A stretch of 64,000 nucleotides of DNA from Mesorhizobium sp. AR07 (GTDB taxonomy: Bacteria > Pseudomonadota > Alphaproteobacteria > Rhizobiales > Rhizobiaceae): NCBI RefSeq assembly GCF_024746815.1, contig NZ_CP080525.1, forward strand, positions 6,008,501-6,072,500. The letters run 5' to 3'. The translations under genes were made by a program, and so were the position numbers. Within the stretch, counting starts at the first letter, position 1. Every line of letters starts with the position of its first letter. Shown here piece after piece: positions 33,742 to 42,189 of the stretch. Under the pieces are notes generated by a model, which was not told the origin of the DNA, did no database searches, and saw nothing but the letters and a program-made list of their open reading frames with translations.

Positions 33742-35250
33742 TCACAATGTTTCCTCCCTGGGAATCATCACATCGACACGGCGGTTCTTGGCGCGGCCCT
33801 CCGGCGTTGCGTTGTCGGCGATCGGTTCGTCCTCGCCCTTGCCATCGACCGTCAGTCGCGATGGATTGCTGAATTTCGCCGCCATCAACGCCTCGACAGC
33901 CTTCGCCCGGGCGACGGAAAGGTCGAAGTTGGATTTGAAGGCGCCCGACTTTCGCGGTTTCACATTATCCGTGTGGCCGACGATCCGGATTGGTCCGGGC
34001 TCGGGTTCCAGAGCAGCCGCAATGTCGGCGGCAATGGGCTGGAATTCCGGCTTCGCCTCCGCCCTGCCGGACTGGAACAGCAGGAGATTGTTGATTTCCA
34101 CCACGATGAAATCGCCCTTTGTGCCGATGGTCAGCCCGCCGCCTTTGACGTCCTTGGCCAGTGCCGAGCGGATGCGATCGATCTGCGTGGTTGTGGCCGC
34201 GGGTGGGGTGACTTTCACCGGCTCGGCCAACGGCGCCACGCTGGCGCGTTCGATGGCGACCGGTGTCGGTGGGTTGAGGGCCAGCAATTCGCCGGCGGCG
34301 GCGTCGCCTTCATTGGTGATGAAGACCCGAAATGCGAAGAACGCCGCTGTCAGCAGCGCCGACGCCGCTGCCGCAACGACCCAAAGCGGCAGCCGGGCCG
34401 ACGGCTGCGCCATCGTCGCCGCCAGTCCCTGCCAGTGCGGCGAGATGTCTTCACCGGCGCGCGCCCGGAAGTAACGAAGCGTCTCGTAGACGTCGCGTCG
34501 AACGCGTTCGAGATTGTTGTCTTCGCGCGTCACGCCTCGATACTGGCCCTCGAAACCCAGCGACAGGCAGGCATGCATCAATTCGAGCAGATCGTAGTGC
34601 GTCTCGGGATTGGCCAGTATCGTGTTCAGGGCTTCGTAGAAGCCCGTGCCGGTGGATTCTACGTGAAAGAACTGCCCCAGCATGCTGTGCTGCGCCCAGT
34701 CGTCATTCTTGGGCCAAGGCAGGTTGCCGATGAGATCGTCGGCGGTTTCGCACAGGATAAATTTCGCGATCCGCGCATCCTCCTCGGGCACGCCTGATTT
34801 CTCCATCGTTCGGTCGAATTTTTCGATCGCCTCAGTGACGTGTTGCGCCAGTGGCTCCGCTTGTCTTTCGACGGAGATGAGCCTGAGCTGCCCGAACAGC
34901 ATCAGCAAAGGCGCCGCCGCGGCGAGAATAGGGTTTGCCGCGGAGTATTTGACGATGTCCGCGGCATCGAGCAGGGTCGCCTGCTCGATGGCTGGCGTCG
35001 GCGCGGCCGCGGAAGAGCCGGTGCCTGCCGCGGCGCCCAAAGCCGCACCTTGATAAATCACGGTTCCGAATGCCCAGCCCGGCGGGCGTCCGCCACCAGG
35101 ATCGAACACCGTTGAATCCTTGACCCGAGAGGGTTGGCCCGCGTCCGCGACAGGGACCTGTGGAGCTGGCGGCGATTTTTGTTCGCGCCGTGGTTTTGCA
35201 CGAATGACGGTCTTGCCCGCCGGGCCGAAGGGGTCGTCCTTCGAACTCAT
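33742..35250 (-). CDS. tssL: TssL (DotU) with C-terminal OmpA domain, copy 1
   Basis: A 502-residue protein. The N-terminus is short, basic and Pro-rich with DDPFGPAGKTVIR, which puts Thr at position 14. The DotU domain (residues about 110-300) has NPILAAAAPLL, KFILCETADD and LELMHACLSLGFEGQYRG, then one transmembrane helix (LWVVAAAASALLTAAFFAF). The periplasmic end is an OmpA-like domain: LFQSGRAEAKPEF, IRIVGHTDNVKPR and KNRRVDVMI. It anchors the secretion complex to the cell wall. In Agrobacterium, Thr14 of TssL is phosphorylated by PpkA and bound by Fha; the matching Thr here suggests the same switch. It is followed closely by tssM copy 1. Confidence 0.93.
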   Translation of the reverse strand: MSSKDDPFGPAGKTVIRAKPRREQKSPPAPQVPVADAGQPSRVKDSTVFDPGGGRPPGWAFGTVIYQGAALGAAAGTGSSAAAPTPAIEQATLLDAADIVKYSAANPILAAAAPLLMLFGQLRLISVERQAEPLAQHVTEAIEKFDRTMEKSGVPEEDARIAKFILCETADDLIGNLPWPKNDDWAQHSMLGQFFHVESTGTGFYEALNTILANPETHYDLLELMHACLSLGFEGQYRGVTREDNNLERVRRDVYETLRYFRARAGEDISPHWQGLAATMAQPSARLPLWVVAAAASALLTAAFFAFRVFITNEGDAAAGELLALNPPTPVAIERASVAPLAEPVKVTPPAATTTQIDRIRSALAKDVKGGGLTIGTKGDFIVVEINNLLLFQSGRAEAKPEFQPIAADIAAALEPEPGPIRIVGHTDNVKPRKSGAFKSNFDLSVARAKAVEALMAAKFSNPSRLTVDGKGEDEPIADNATPEGRAKNRRVDVMIPREETL

Positions 35251-35582
35251 CGCCGATCTTCCGTGCAGGCGGCGTGCCCGCGATTGGGCGAGACAGGCGC
35301 AAAACGGTTTCTGGTCGGGTAAAGGAAATGCAGCCCCTGCCGACCGTGGCAGTCTCCGCAGGAGGATTGGCTAGAAAACGCTATCCCGCCACAACATGAC
35401 ATTTGCCGCAGACCCCCAGGTCAATGAGCCTTACCCGCTTGGCGAACTGTCGTATGTGATCGTAGTCTCAGAAATTGCCGATTGGAACCGGATGACGGGC
35501 GTCAAGAAGACTTTTCTTCGCCGACCGCTGTGCCATGCGTCTGTTGGCTTTGCGTTTCCTGGCTATACGTTTCTGGGATCGC
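35251..35582. other. Intergenic region between tagH copy 1 and tssL copy 1
   Basis: A 332-base gap in an otherwise compact minus-strand run. No supported gene: open frames here are short and without family character. It may hold a separate promoter for tssL-tssM-pppA-ppkA. TTGACG on the minus strand (near 35500-35506) has no clear -10 partner. Confidence 0.35.
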
Positions 35583-36644
35583 CTATTTTTGCTTGTTGGC
35601 TTTGGCATAGGCCTCGCTGAAATAGGCCAGGAATATGTCCAGCATGCCGTTTTCGTGTGCCTCCTCCATGGTCCGCCATGTCGCGACATAGGCGTCCCAG
35701 GCCTGGCTCTTCTTCGACGTGAACGAGGTCGGCGGGAGTTTCCTGCCGATCGCCTCAGGCGACAGGTCGTCGAGCAGCCGGGAGAGCGCGGCCTGCATGG
35801 CTGCATAGGTGGCAAATTCGTGCGTCTTGAGATCGCGGAATGCATCTTCGAAACTGCGCCTGGCATCAAGATAGCCGGCCCTGCGACGGGCGAACATGAT
35901 TTCGAGGATGTCGTCGGTTCCTGGAACGAACTTCAGCGGATTGTTGTCCGCGGCGCCGATCATCGTTCGTTGTGTGCTCTTGGCCAGCGTTTTCGCGGCC
36001 GCGCGTGCTTTCAGCAGCAAGGTCAGTTCCTCGACCACCGTGCGCAGGACCGCGCCGATTTCGGCGGCAACTTCATGCGGGTCGCGCAATTGAAGCAGTT
36101 CCGGCGAAATGCCGGCTCCAACCGCGATCGCCCGCAGCACCTCGTCTCCGGTTGAGGGCAGGGGTGTGGGGTGCGACGAGGAAGTCGGCGCCGGAACCCG
36201 CTGCCCGGACCGTTGCCGCGCGGGATCGAAGAAAGGCCCATCTCCGAATTCCAGCGGCTGGCCTGCCGCGACCGGTATTTCTCGCTGCGTCGAAACGTGG
36301 CCGGTTTGAGAATAGCCCGCCAGCGCGCGCTCCTCGTCGATCGATACGAAGATGACATAACGGCCGATCAGCATCCGGTCGCCATGGCCCAGCCGATGCG
36401 GGCCTGTCATGCGCTGGCTCGATCCGTTGATGAAGGTCCCATTGCGCGAGACATCGTGCAGCCAGAACCCGCCGGCCTCGTAGCGAACCTCGCAGTGCCG
36501 GCCCGAGATGAACTTGTCGGGGTCCGGCAAGGTCCAGTCACAAGCATCGCGTCCGATCTCGAAGCCGCGATCACGCGCCGCGTAGCTGGTCGGGATGCCA
36601 GCGGGCAAGGCGTCGATATTGTTGATTTGCAGACTGATATACAT
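35583..36644 (-). CDS. tagH: FHA-domain protein TagH/Fha, copy 1
   Basis: A 353-residue protein. Residues about 15-95 are an FHA domain with the phosphothreonine-binding set GRDACDW, SGRHCEV and VSRNGTFING. A variable linker follows, and the C-terminal half (residues about 190-350) is the conserved TagH region, including NPLKFVPGTDDILEIMF. FHA proteins of the T6SS read the phosphorylation made by PpkA and trigger assembly. The ATG at 36644 begins at MYISLQI; a longer frame to 36725 adds an unrelated stretch. It diverges from vgrG. A second FHA gene is at 54045, with a longer Pro/Ser-rich linker. Confidence 0.9.
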   Translation of the reverse strand: MYISLQINNIDALPAGIPTSYAARDRGFEIGRDACDWTLPDPDKFISGRHCEVRYEAGGFWLHDVSRNGTFINGSSQRMTGPHRLGHGDRMLIGRYVIFVSIDEERALAGYSQTGHVSTQREIPVAAGQPLEFGDGPFFDPARQRSGQRVPAPTSSSHPTPLPSTGDEVLRAIAVGAGISPELLQLRDPHEVAAEIGAVLRTVVEELTLLLKARAAAKTLAKSTQRTMIGAADNNPLKFVPGTDDILEIMFARRRAGYLDARRSFEDAFRDLKTHEFATYAAMQAALSRLLDDLSPEAIGRKLPPTSFTSKKSQAWDAYVATWRTMEEAHENGMLDIFLAYFSEAYAKANKQK

Positions 36645-36886
36645 CCAGGATCGCCGTTGATCGATACTCGACCATTCTAGCAGTTTGCGCGCACAACAGG
36701 ACAGCCGCGTTTCGAGCCGATGCATCGACAGGGCAAGGTTCAGTCGTCACCTGTCCTCTTTGGTCGGCGGGACAACATGTGGTAGGCTCCATGCGGCCTG
36801 GTGCGGCGGGTCGAAAAAGTTCCTGAACAGGGTGCGGGAACTTCAATCCACCGCGCTGGCGGCCGCGTCCAGGAGGGGCACGACCC

Positions 36887-39214
36887 ATGCCGAATGAACG
36901 TGCCACCGTTGTCAAGACACCGGTTGGCCCCGAGTTGTTGACGTTCACGCATCTTGTCGGACGCGATGAGATCAGCCGTTGTTTTGCCTATACGGTCGGG
37001 TTCGTGAGCACCGACCCCGATATCGATCCGATGAAGATGCTGGGCGGACCGGTCTCGATCGAAGGTGAATCCGATCCGAAACGTTGGTTCAGCGGTCTCG
37101 TATCCGAGTTTCGCCTCACCCGTATCGAGGACCGGCTGGCGTATTACGAAGCTGTCGTCAGGCCGTGGCTCTGGTTTCTCGGCAATGCCACCGATTGCCG
37201 TATTTTCCAGAACAAGAGCGTCGTCGACATCGTCAAGGACATCTTCAAGAAATACAGCACGGCCGAATTCGATCTGCGCCTGCAGGGATCCTATCCCCCG
37301 CGCGAATACTGCGTGCAGTATGACGAGACCGATCTGGATTTCGTACAGCGGCTGCTCGAGCATGAAGGCATCCTGTATTTCTTCGAGCATGACGAAGACA
37401 AGCACACGCTTGTCCTGGCTGACGCGATGAGCAAGCTGAAGCCGGCGCCGCACTATGAGAAAGTGCTCTATAACTTTGAAGGCCAGGGTTCCCGGCGCGA
37501 TGTCGAATACATCACCGAATGGATACCGGGCAGCTCGGTGCGGCCGGGCGCCTATGCCCACACCGACTATGATTTCAAGAAACCGGGCGCCGACCTGATG
37601 GCCAAGTCGGCCCAGCCGTTTGGTCACAAACAAGCCGCGGGTGAGAACTACCGCCAGCCCGGCGCGCATCTCGAAGTGGGCCGGGGCGACAGCCTAGCCG
37701 CGATCCGGCGCGAGGAAATCCAGGCCGTCCACCAGCGCATCGCCGCCGTCGGCACCGTGCGCGGCCTCTATTCGGGCTGCACGTTCAAGCTGGACGGATT
37801 TCCACGCGAAGACCAGAACCAGGAGTATCTGGTGGTCAGCGCCGAATACAGGCTGTTCGACCCGGGCTACAGAGCCCATGCCGACGTCGACAGCGAGAAC
37901 TTCAAGGTAATCCTCGGCGTGGCACCGACTGCCTTGCCCTATCGTCCGCCGCGGATCACGCCACGGCCGATCATGCGTGGGCCGCAGACGGCGACGGTGG
38001 TCGGCCCATCCGGCGAGGAAATATTCACCGACAAATATGCGCGGGTGAAGGTGCAGTTCCATTGGGACCGTGTCGGCAAGAAGGATCAGAACAGCTCCTG
38101 CTTCGTGCGGGTGTCGCAGACCTGGGCTGGCAGCGGCTGGGGTTTCATCCAGATACCGCGCATCGGCCAGGAGGTGATCGTCGATTTCATCGAGGGTGAC
38201 CCGGACCTGCCGATCATCACCGGCAGGGTCTACAACGCCTCGCAGATGCCGCCCTACGGCCTGCCGGGCAGCGCGACGCAATCGGGCTGGAAGTCGGACT
38301 CCTCCAAAGGCGGCGGCGGCTACAACGAGTTGATGTTCGAGGACAAGGCCGGCTCCGAACTGGTCAATTTCCAGGCGCAGAAGGACCACCACCTTCTGAT
38401 CAAGCACGACCGCACCAAGCTGGTGCAGCACGACCAGTCCGACCGCATCGACCACGACGCCAAGCATTCGGTCGGTCACAACCTCGACGAGGACGTCGGC
38501 AACAACAAGACGGTCAAGGTCGGCGTCGACCAGACCACGAATATCGGCTCGAACGACACCGAAACGGTCGGCAAGAACCGGTCGCTGACGGTAATGGCCA
38601 ACGAGACGATTCATGTCGTGTCGAACTCGACGGAGAACATCGATGCCAATCACACGCAGACTGTCGGCATAGTCCAAACCGTCACCGTCAAGGCCGCGCG
38701 TTTTGACACCGTCGGCGCCGCCGAGACCCGCAGCGTCGCCGGCGTTCAGACCAACAGCATCGGCGCGACCCGCTCCGTCAGCGTGGTGATGGGGCAGAGC
38801 CATGATATCGGGGCGGCGGATACTTGGTCCGTCGGAGCCAGCCAAATCGTAAGGATCACCGCCGACCAGAACTTTGACGTAGGCGGCGCTCATGCGTCAC
38901 AGATCGGCAAGGCCAGATCGGCCAAGATTGGCGCCGATGACGCCACCGATGTTGCCGGCGGGCACACCCTGAAGGTCGGCAAGGCCAGCGCCGTGGACGT
39001 CGCCGATGACGGCAGTTTCAAGATCGGCAAGAACTTTGCGGTCGACGCCGGGGATTCGATTTCGCTGACCTGTGGCAGTGCCTCGATTACGATGAAGAAG
39101 GACGGGACTATCACGATCAGCGGCAAAGACATCACCGTCAACGGGTCCGGCAAGATCAATATCAAGGCATCGAGCGACGTCACCATCAAAGGCTCCAAGA
39201 TCCATGAAAACTAG
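36887..39214 (+). CDS. vgrG: T6SS spike protein VgrG (TssI)
   Basis: A 775-residue trimeric spike protein. The gp27-like base begins after residue 10 (FTHLVGRDEISRCFAYTVGFVS), with the family motifs YVQYDETDLDFVQRLLEHEG (given here as DETDLDFVQRLLE) and FFEH. The gp5-like OB segment follows (ATVVGPSGEEIFTDKYARVKVQFHWDR, SGWGFIQIPRIGQEVIVDFIEGDPDLP). The last 270 residues are a repetitive beta-prism needle (VGVDQTTNIGSNDTETVGKN and similar), ending without an extra effector domain. The start at 36887 follows AGGAGGGG. It is the only vgrG in the window and is encoded away from hcp, with the HEAT-repeat gene at 39336 as its downstream neighbour. Confidence 0.97.
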   Translation: MPNERATVVKTPVGPELLTFTHLVGRDEISRCFAYTVGFVSTDPDIDPMKMLGGPVSIEGESDPKRWFSGLVSEFRLTRIEDRLAYYEAVVRPWLWFLGNATDCRIFQNKSVVDIVKDIFKKYSTAEFDLRLQGSYPPREYCVQYDETDLDFVQRLLEHEGILYFFEHDEDKHTLVLADAMSKLKPAPHYEKVLYNFEGQGSRRDVEYITEWIPGSSVRPGAYAHTDYDFKKPGADLMAKSAQPFGHKQAAGENYRQPGAHLEVGRGDSLAAIRREEIQAVHQRIAAVGTVRGLYSGCTFKLDGFPREDQNQEYLVVSAEYRLFDPGYRAHADVDSENFKVILGVAPTALPYRPPRITPRPIMRGPQTATVVGPSGEEIFTDKYARVKVQFHWDRVGKKDQNSSCFVRVSQTWAGSGWGFIQIPRIGQEVIVDFIEGDPDLPIITGRVYNASQMPPYGLPGSATQSGWKSDSSKGGGGYNELMFEDKAGSELVNFQAQKDHHLLIKHDRTKLVQHDQSDRIDHDAKHSVGHNLDEDVGNNKTVKVGVDQTTNIGSNDTETVGKNRSLTVMANETIHVVSNSTENIDANHTQTVGIVQTVTVKAARFDTVGAAETRSVAGVQTNSIGATRSVSVVMGQSHDIGAADTWSVGASQIVRITADQNFDVGGAHASQIGKARSAKIGADDATDVAGGHTLKVGKASAVDVADDGSFKIGKNFAVDAGDSISLTCGSASITMKKDGTITISGKDITVNGSGKINIKASSDVTIKGSKIHEN

Positions 39215-39335
39215 CCTCGGCTTTGTTGGTGATCGGTCGATGGCAAAGTGGTGCCTTACAGCTGCGCGTGCGGCCTGACTGATCCGTTCAGCACTTCAGC
39301 ACCGCGCACCGCGAGAAATCGGCTTCCTTGCCCAA

Positions 39336-40376
39336 ATGACCATCCTGGAGAACATTGTCGGGGAGCATGCCGAGCGGGTGGCCTCCTTGTGGGTGCAAAG
39401 GGACTGTCTAGCCCTTGAAGATCCTCCGGATCTGGATGCTGTCGGGGCCATAGACGACAGATTGGAAACAAACCTCGACGGCATAAGGGTCGCCAGCCAG
39501 GCAGCCTGGCCTTGCGTCCTCTCCCTCCATGAGGCTTGGCCGGGCAAGGGTGAACTCTTCGTCGTGACCTGGACAGCTCTCGAATTGGAAAGCGCCGACT
39601 ATGTTGCGCAAGCCGTTGAAATCGGCCGCATGGCGATCGATGGCCCAAGCGGTTTGCTTGGCGCATTGGCATGGCATCCACCTCGCAAGATTGCGCCATG
39701 GGTGCGCGCGTGGATTGGCGCGCCTGATCCGTTCAAGAGGTTGCTAGGCTTGTCAGCCTGTGTGGAACACGACGTCGATCCAAAACAGATGCTGGTGCTA
39801 AGGCTTCGCGATCCTGAAGCGTCAGTCCGTGCCGTAAGCCTCCGGTTGGTCGCAAAGCTCGGCCGCGCCGATCTGGCGGCCGAAGTCAGAAACATGGTTA
39901 TCGATGAGGACCAGCAGGTGCGTTTCTGGGCTGCCTGGGCTTTGAGCGAACTTGGCCTGGGGGAACTCGCCCTTCCTGAACTCAGAAGGGCGGCTACGCA
40001 AGGCGACGACAATGCGCTGCGCGCACTTCGGGCAGCGGTGAAGGCGGCTCCAGTCAAGGAGGTGCGAAGCTGGATTGGCTCGCTGCTCGCCTTGCCGCAG
40101 AACGCCTCCCTGGGGGTAAGAGCTGCGAGCATGCTGGGCGATCGAACGATTCTGCCGTGGCTGATCGAACAGATGGACAATCCCGCTCTTGCCGTGACAG
40201 CGGGTGCGTCACTGCTGGAGCTGTTTCCCGAGGCGCGGCAGCAGAGCGACCTCTTCACGAATGACCCTGGCGCGGCGGGGCTTCGTTTCGAGGAGCATTT
40301 CGGTGATCAGGCTGCAAGGGTTCCGCTTGCCGGCAAGGTTCTCGAATGGGCGCGGCGACAAGGATACGTCAAGTAG
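39336..40376 (+). CDS. TIGR02270-type HEAT-repeat protein, short form
   Basis: A 346-residue soluble protein with repeated helical pairs, for example DPEASVRAVSLRLVAKLGRADL and DEDQQVRFWAAWALSELGLGEL, the pattern of HEAT repeats. The N-terminal motif ENIVGEHAERVASLWVQRD is shared with the protein at 40415. I place it in the TIGR02270 family, which is found beside T6SS genes and has no assigned function. It ends earlier than its 414-residue relative, lacking the region with RYLLGKPLAAENL. It follows vgrG by 121 bases on the same strand and converges with its relative, 38 bases apart. A chaperone, adaptor or immunity role is possible. Confidence 0.78.
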   Translation: MTILENIVGEHAERVASLWVQRDCLALEDPPDLDAVGAIDDRLETNLDGIRVASQAAWPCVLSLHEAWPGKGELFVVTWTALELESADYVAQAVEIGRMAIDGPSGLLGALAWHPPRKIAPWVRAWIGAPDPFKRLLGLSACVEHDVDPKQMLVLRLRDPEASVRAVSLRLVAKLGRADLAAEVRNMVIDEDQQVRFWAAWALSELGLGELALPELRRAATQGDDNALRALRAAVKAAPVKEVRSWIGSLLALPQNASLGVRAASMLGDRTILPWLIEQMDNPALAVTAGASLLELFPEARQQSDLFTNDPGAAGLRFEEHFGDQAARVPLAGKVLEWARRQGYVK

Positions 40377-40414
40377 CCGAACAAGGGGTGACAGGCAGGC
40401 GGGCTGCAGCGGCG

Positions 40415-41659
40415 TTATAGAACATCAATCGTCGTCGGTGCGAGGCGTGTGAACGAGCGAGCCGAGCTGTTGGCCAATAGAGCATCCGGCGCACTTAGCG
40501 CCAAATCCAAAGCGGCGCTTCGCCTCTGACGCTGCGTCCCACTTACAAAGATCTCCCGCAGGTTCTCCGCTGCCAGAGGCTTGCCCAGTAAATACCTTTT
40601 GCCGGGACTAAAGCCTGTCTGGTTGCGCCGCCACCATTCGCGGACCTTGCGGATATCGGGCCAGACTAGGTCTTCGTCGCGAGCGGAGTGATCGGCCGGC
40701 AACGCATCCCCGGAATCCAGGTCAGCTAGCGGCTTGACGTGCATTGCTTCGCTCTCGAGCGATAATCCGGTGATGGTTGCAAAACTCTCGCCGGCCAACC
40801 GTGCAAGCGTCGGGTCACGCATGCGTGTGGTCAGCCACGGCACAAAGATCGGATCCCCCAGAATGCCGGCCCCGGCGGCAATCAGACGCTCCTTCGAACG
40901 ATCGCCACGCAGACTGAGCAACCACTCCACGGCGCTTTGATGATCCGCGACTCTCAACAGCAGCTGCGCGCCCTTCCAGCCCAACCCGTCGACGCCCGCG
41001 TACATGCGGAGGATGTCCAGTGCCTGATGTCCATCACCCAGCAATGCGCAGGACCATGCCGCCCAGAATCGGCACTTCTCGTCCGGATCGTTCAGAGCTG
41101 CCTTGATATCGGAAAGCAGATCGACCCGCCCGACTTCGCCGGCGAGGCGCAACGCCCTGGCGCGAACCGCCGGAGCATCGTTCATGAACAGTGGAAGACG
41201 CGCCGCGGGATCGATCCGCCGAACGGAACATGCTGCCAAGCCGAGCAGGCGCCTACTCGGGCGCGGATGGTCCAGGAGGGAACTTACTCTCTCGCGAGCC
41301 AGGTGCGGCTCCACCCAGCCTAAGGCCGACACGACGGCTGGGAATAGTTCTGACGACGCTTCGGCGAGATTCAGGATATAGCCGATCCTGTTCCCGGACA
41401 GGCTCTCGAAGGCAAGAACCGCGGCCACAAAGGTTTCGCCTGGCTCCTGATACTGGTCAAAGGCTCGCTCCGCTATGTGCCAGCCCCACTCGCCCGCAAC
41501 GCGAAGACCGTCGATATGGGCCTCCAGGCGATCGTCCAGACGGTTCAGATTCCTGAGATACTGGTCGGGAGCATCAAGCGCTCTGTTACGCTGCAGCCAA
41601 AGAAAGGCCGCGTCCTCGGCATGCTGCTCGACGATATGCTCGATAACGCGGCGCGACAT
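40415..41659 (-). CDS. TIGR02270-type HEAT-repeat protein, long form
   Basis: A 414-residue relative of the protein at 39336. It shares the N-terminal EHIVEQHAEDAAFLWLQRN, the central HEAT-like repeats (DEKCRFWAAWSCALLGDGHQ) and TTRMRDPTLARLAGESFA. Its C-terminal part, WWRRNQTGFSPGKRYLLGKPLAAENLREIF, is missing in the short form. It is the last gene of the long minus-strand run and lies 8 bases after the DUF6484 gene, so it is probably made with the effector cassette. No catalytic motif; a scaffold or effector-handling role is inferred only from context. Confidence 0.8.
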   Translation of the reverse strand: MSRRVIEHIVEQHAEDAAFLWLQRNRALDAPDQYLRNLNRLDDRLEAHIDGLRVAGEWGWHIAERAFDQYQEPGETFVAAVLAFESLSGNRIGYILNLAEASSELFPAVVSALGWVEPHLARERVSSLLDHPRPSRRLLGLAACSVRRIDPAARLPLFMNDAPAVRARALRLAGEVGRVDLLSDIKAALNDPDEKCRFWAAWSCALLGDGHQALDILRMYAGVDGLGWKGAQLLLRVADHQSAVEWLLSLRGDRSKERLIAAGAGILGDPIFVPWLTTRMRDPTLARLAGESFATITGLSLESEAMHVKPLADLDSGDALPADHSARDEDLVWPDIRKVREWWRRNQTGFSPGKRYLLGKPLAAENLREIFVSGTQRQRRSAALDLALSAPDALLANSSARSFTRLAPTTIDVL

Positions 41660-41667
41660 TCGAGGCT

Positions 41668-42120
41668 CTAGTTAAGCTGGATCGAGCCACCCTTGATCTT
41701 GTTGGGGCCAGAGGAACGACTAAGAATGTACGTGCCACGCAGGATGATTTTGCCGGTGCGGGTCAGCGTGATGCTGGCCTTGCCGCAGCGAAGCACGATC
41801 TCGCGTTCGGCGGAAAGCTCCAGGCGTTCGCCATCGAGCGTCACGGCGACATCCTCCGCCGCAACCGGCGTCGGACGCAGGAGGCGGCCTAGAATGATCG
41901 CGCGATCGGGATCGCCACCGTCGAACATCACGACCACGTCGGTTCCGAAATCCGAAGCCTCAAGCATGGTTGCCGCGCGTGCAGCAACCATCCTGGTTTC
42001 GATTCCGTCAGAAATGGAGACGATCGGCTCGCCTGACCTGTCGCGGCCGATGAAGGTGCCGATGACAAGGCCGTCGCTGAGGCTGCCGCCGGCGTGCGAG
42101 AAGTCGGGGCGATCATTCAC
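41668..42120 (-). CDS. DUF6484-type small spike-associated protein
   Basis: A 150-residue protein. The N-terminal half has an OB-like beta pattern (LVIGTFIGRDRSGEPIVSI) and VVVMFDGGDPDRAIILGRLL, resembling the gp5/VgrG OB fold; the C-terminal half (LELSAEREIVLRCGKASITLTRTGKIILRGTYILS) resembles the beta-prism repeat of VgrG. This fits the DUF6484 family found near DUF2169 and DUF4150 genes. It could cap or extend the spike, or help load an effector. The GTG at 42120 lies 8 bases after GGGG; a TTG at 42138 is possible but weaker. Confidence 0.72.
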   Translation of the reverse strand: MNDRPDFSHAGGSLSDGLVIGTFIGRDRSGEPIVSISDGIETRMVAARAATMLEASDFGTDVVVMFDGGDPDRAIILGRLLRPTPVAAEDVAVTLDGERLELSAEREIVLRCGKASITLTRTGKIILRGTYILSRSSGPNKIKGGSIQLN

Positions 42121-42189
42121 TATGCTTACCCCTTTCAAAACTCATCCTTACCATAGCCGCGCCTGCAAGACGACGCAACTCGGTAAGGC

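Noticed and set aside
35396..35620. 75-codon frame on the plus strand in the tagH-tssL gap
   Set aside because: It runs into the 3' end of the tagH gene on the other strand, has no ribosome binding site and no recognisable features.
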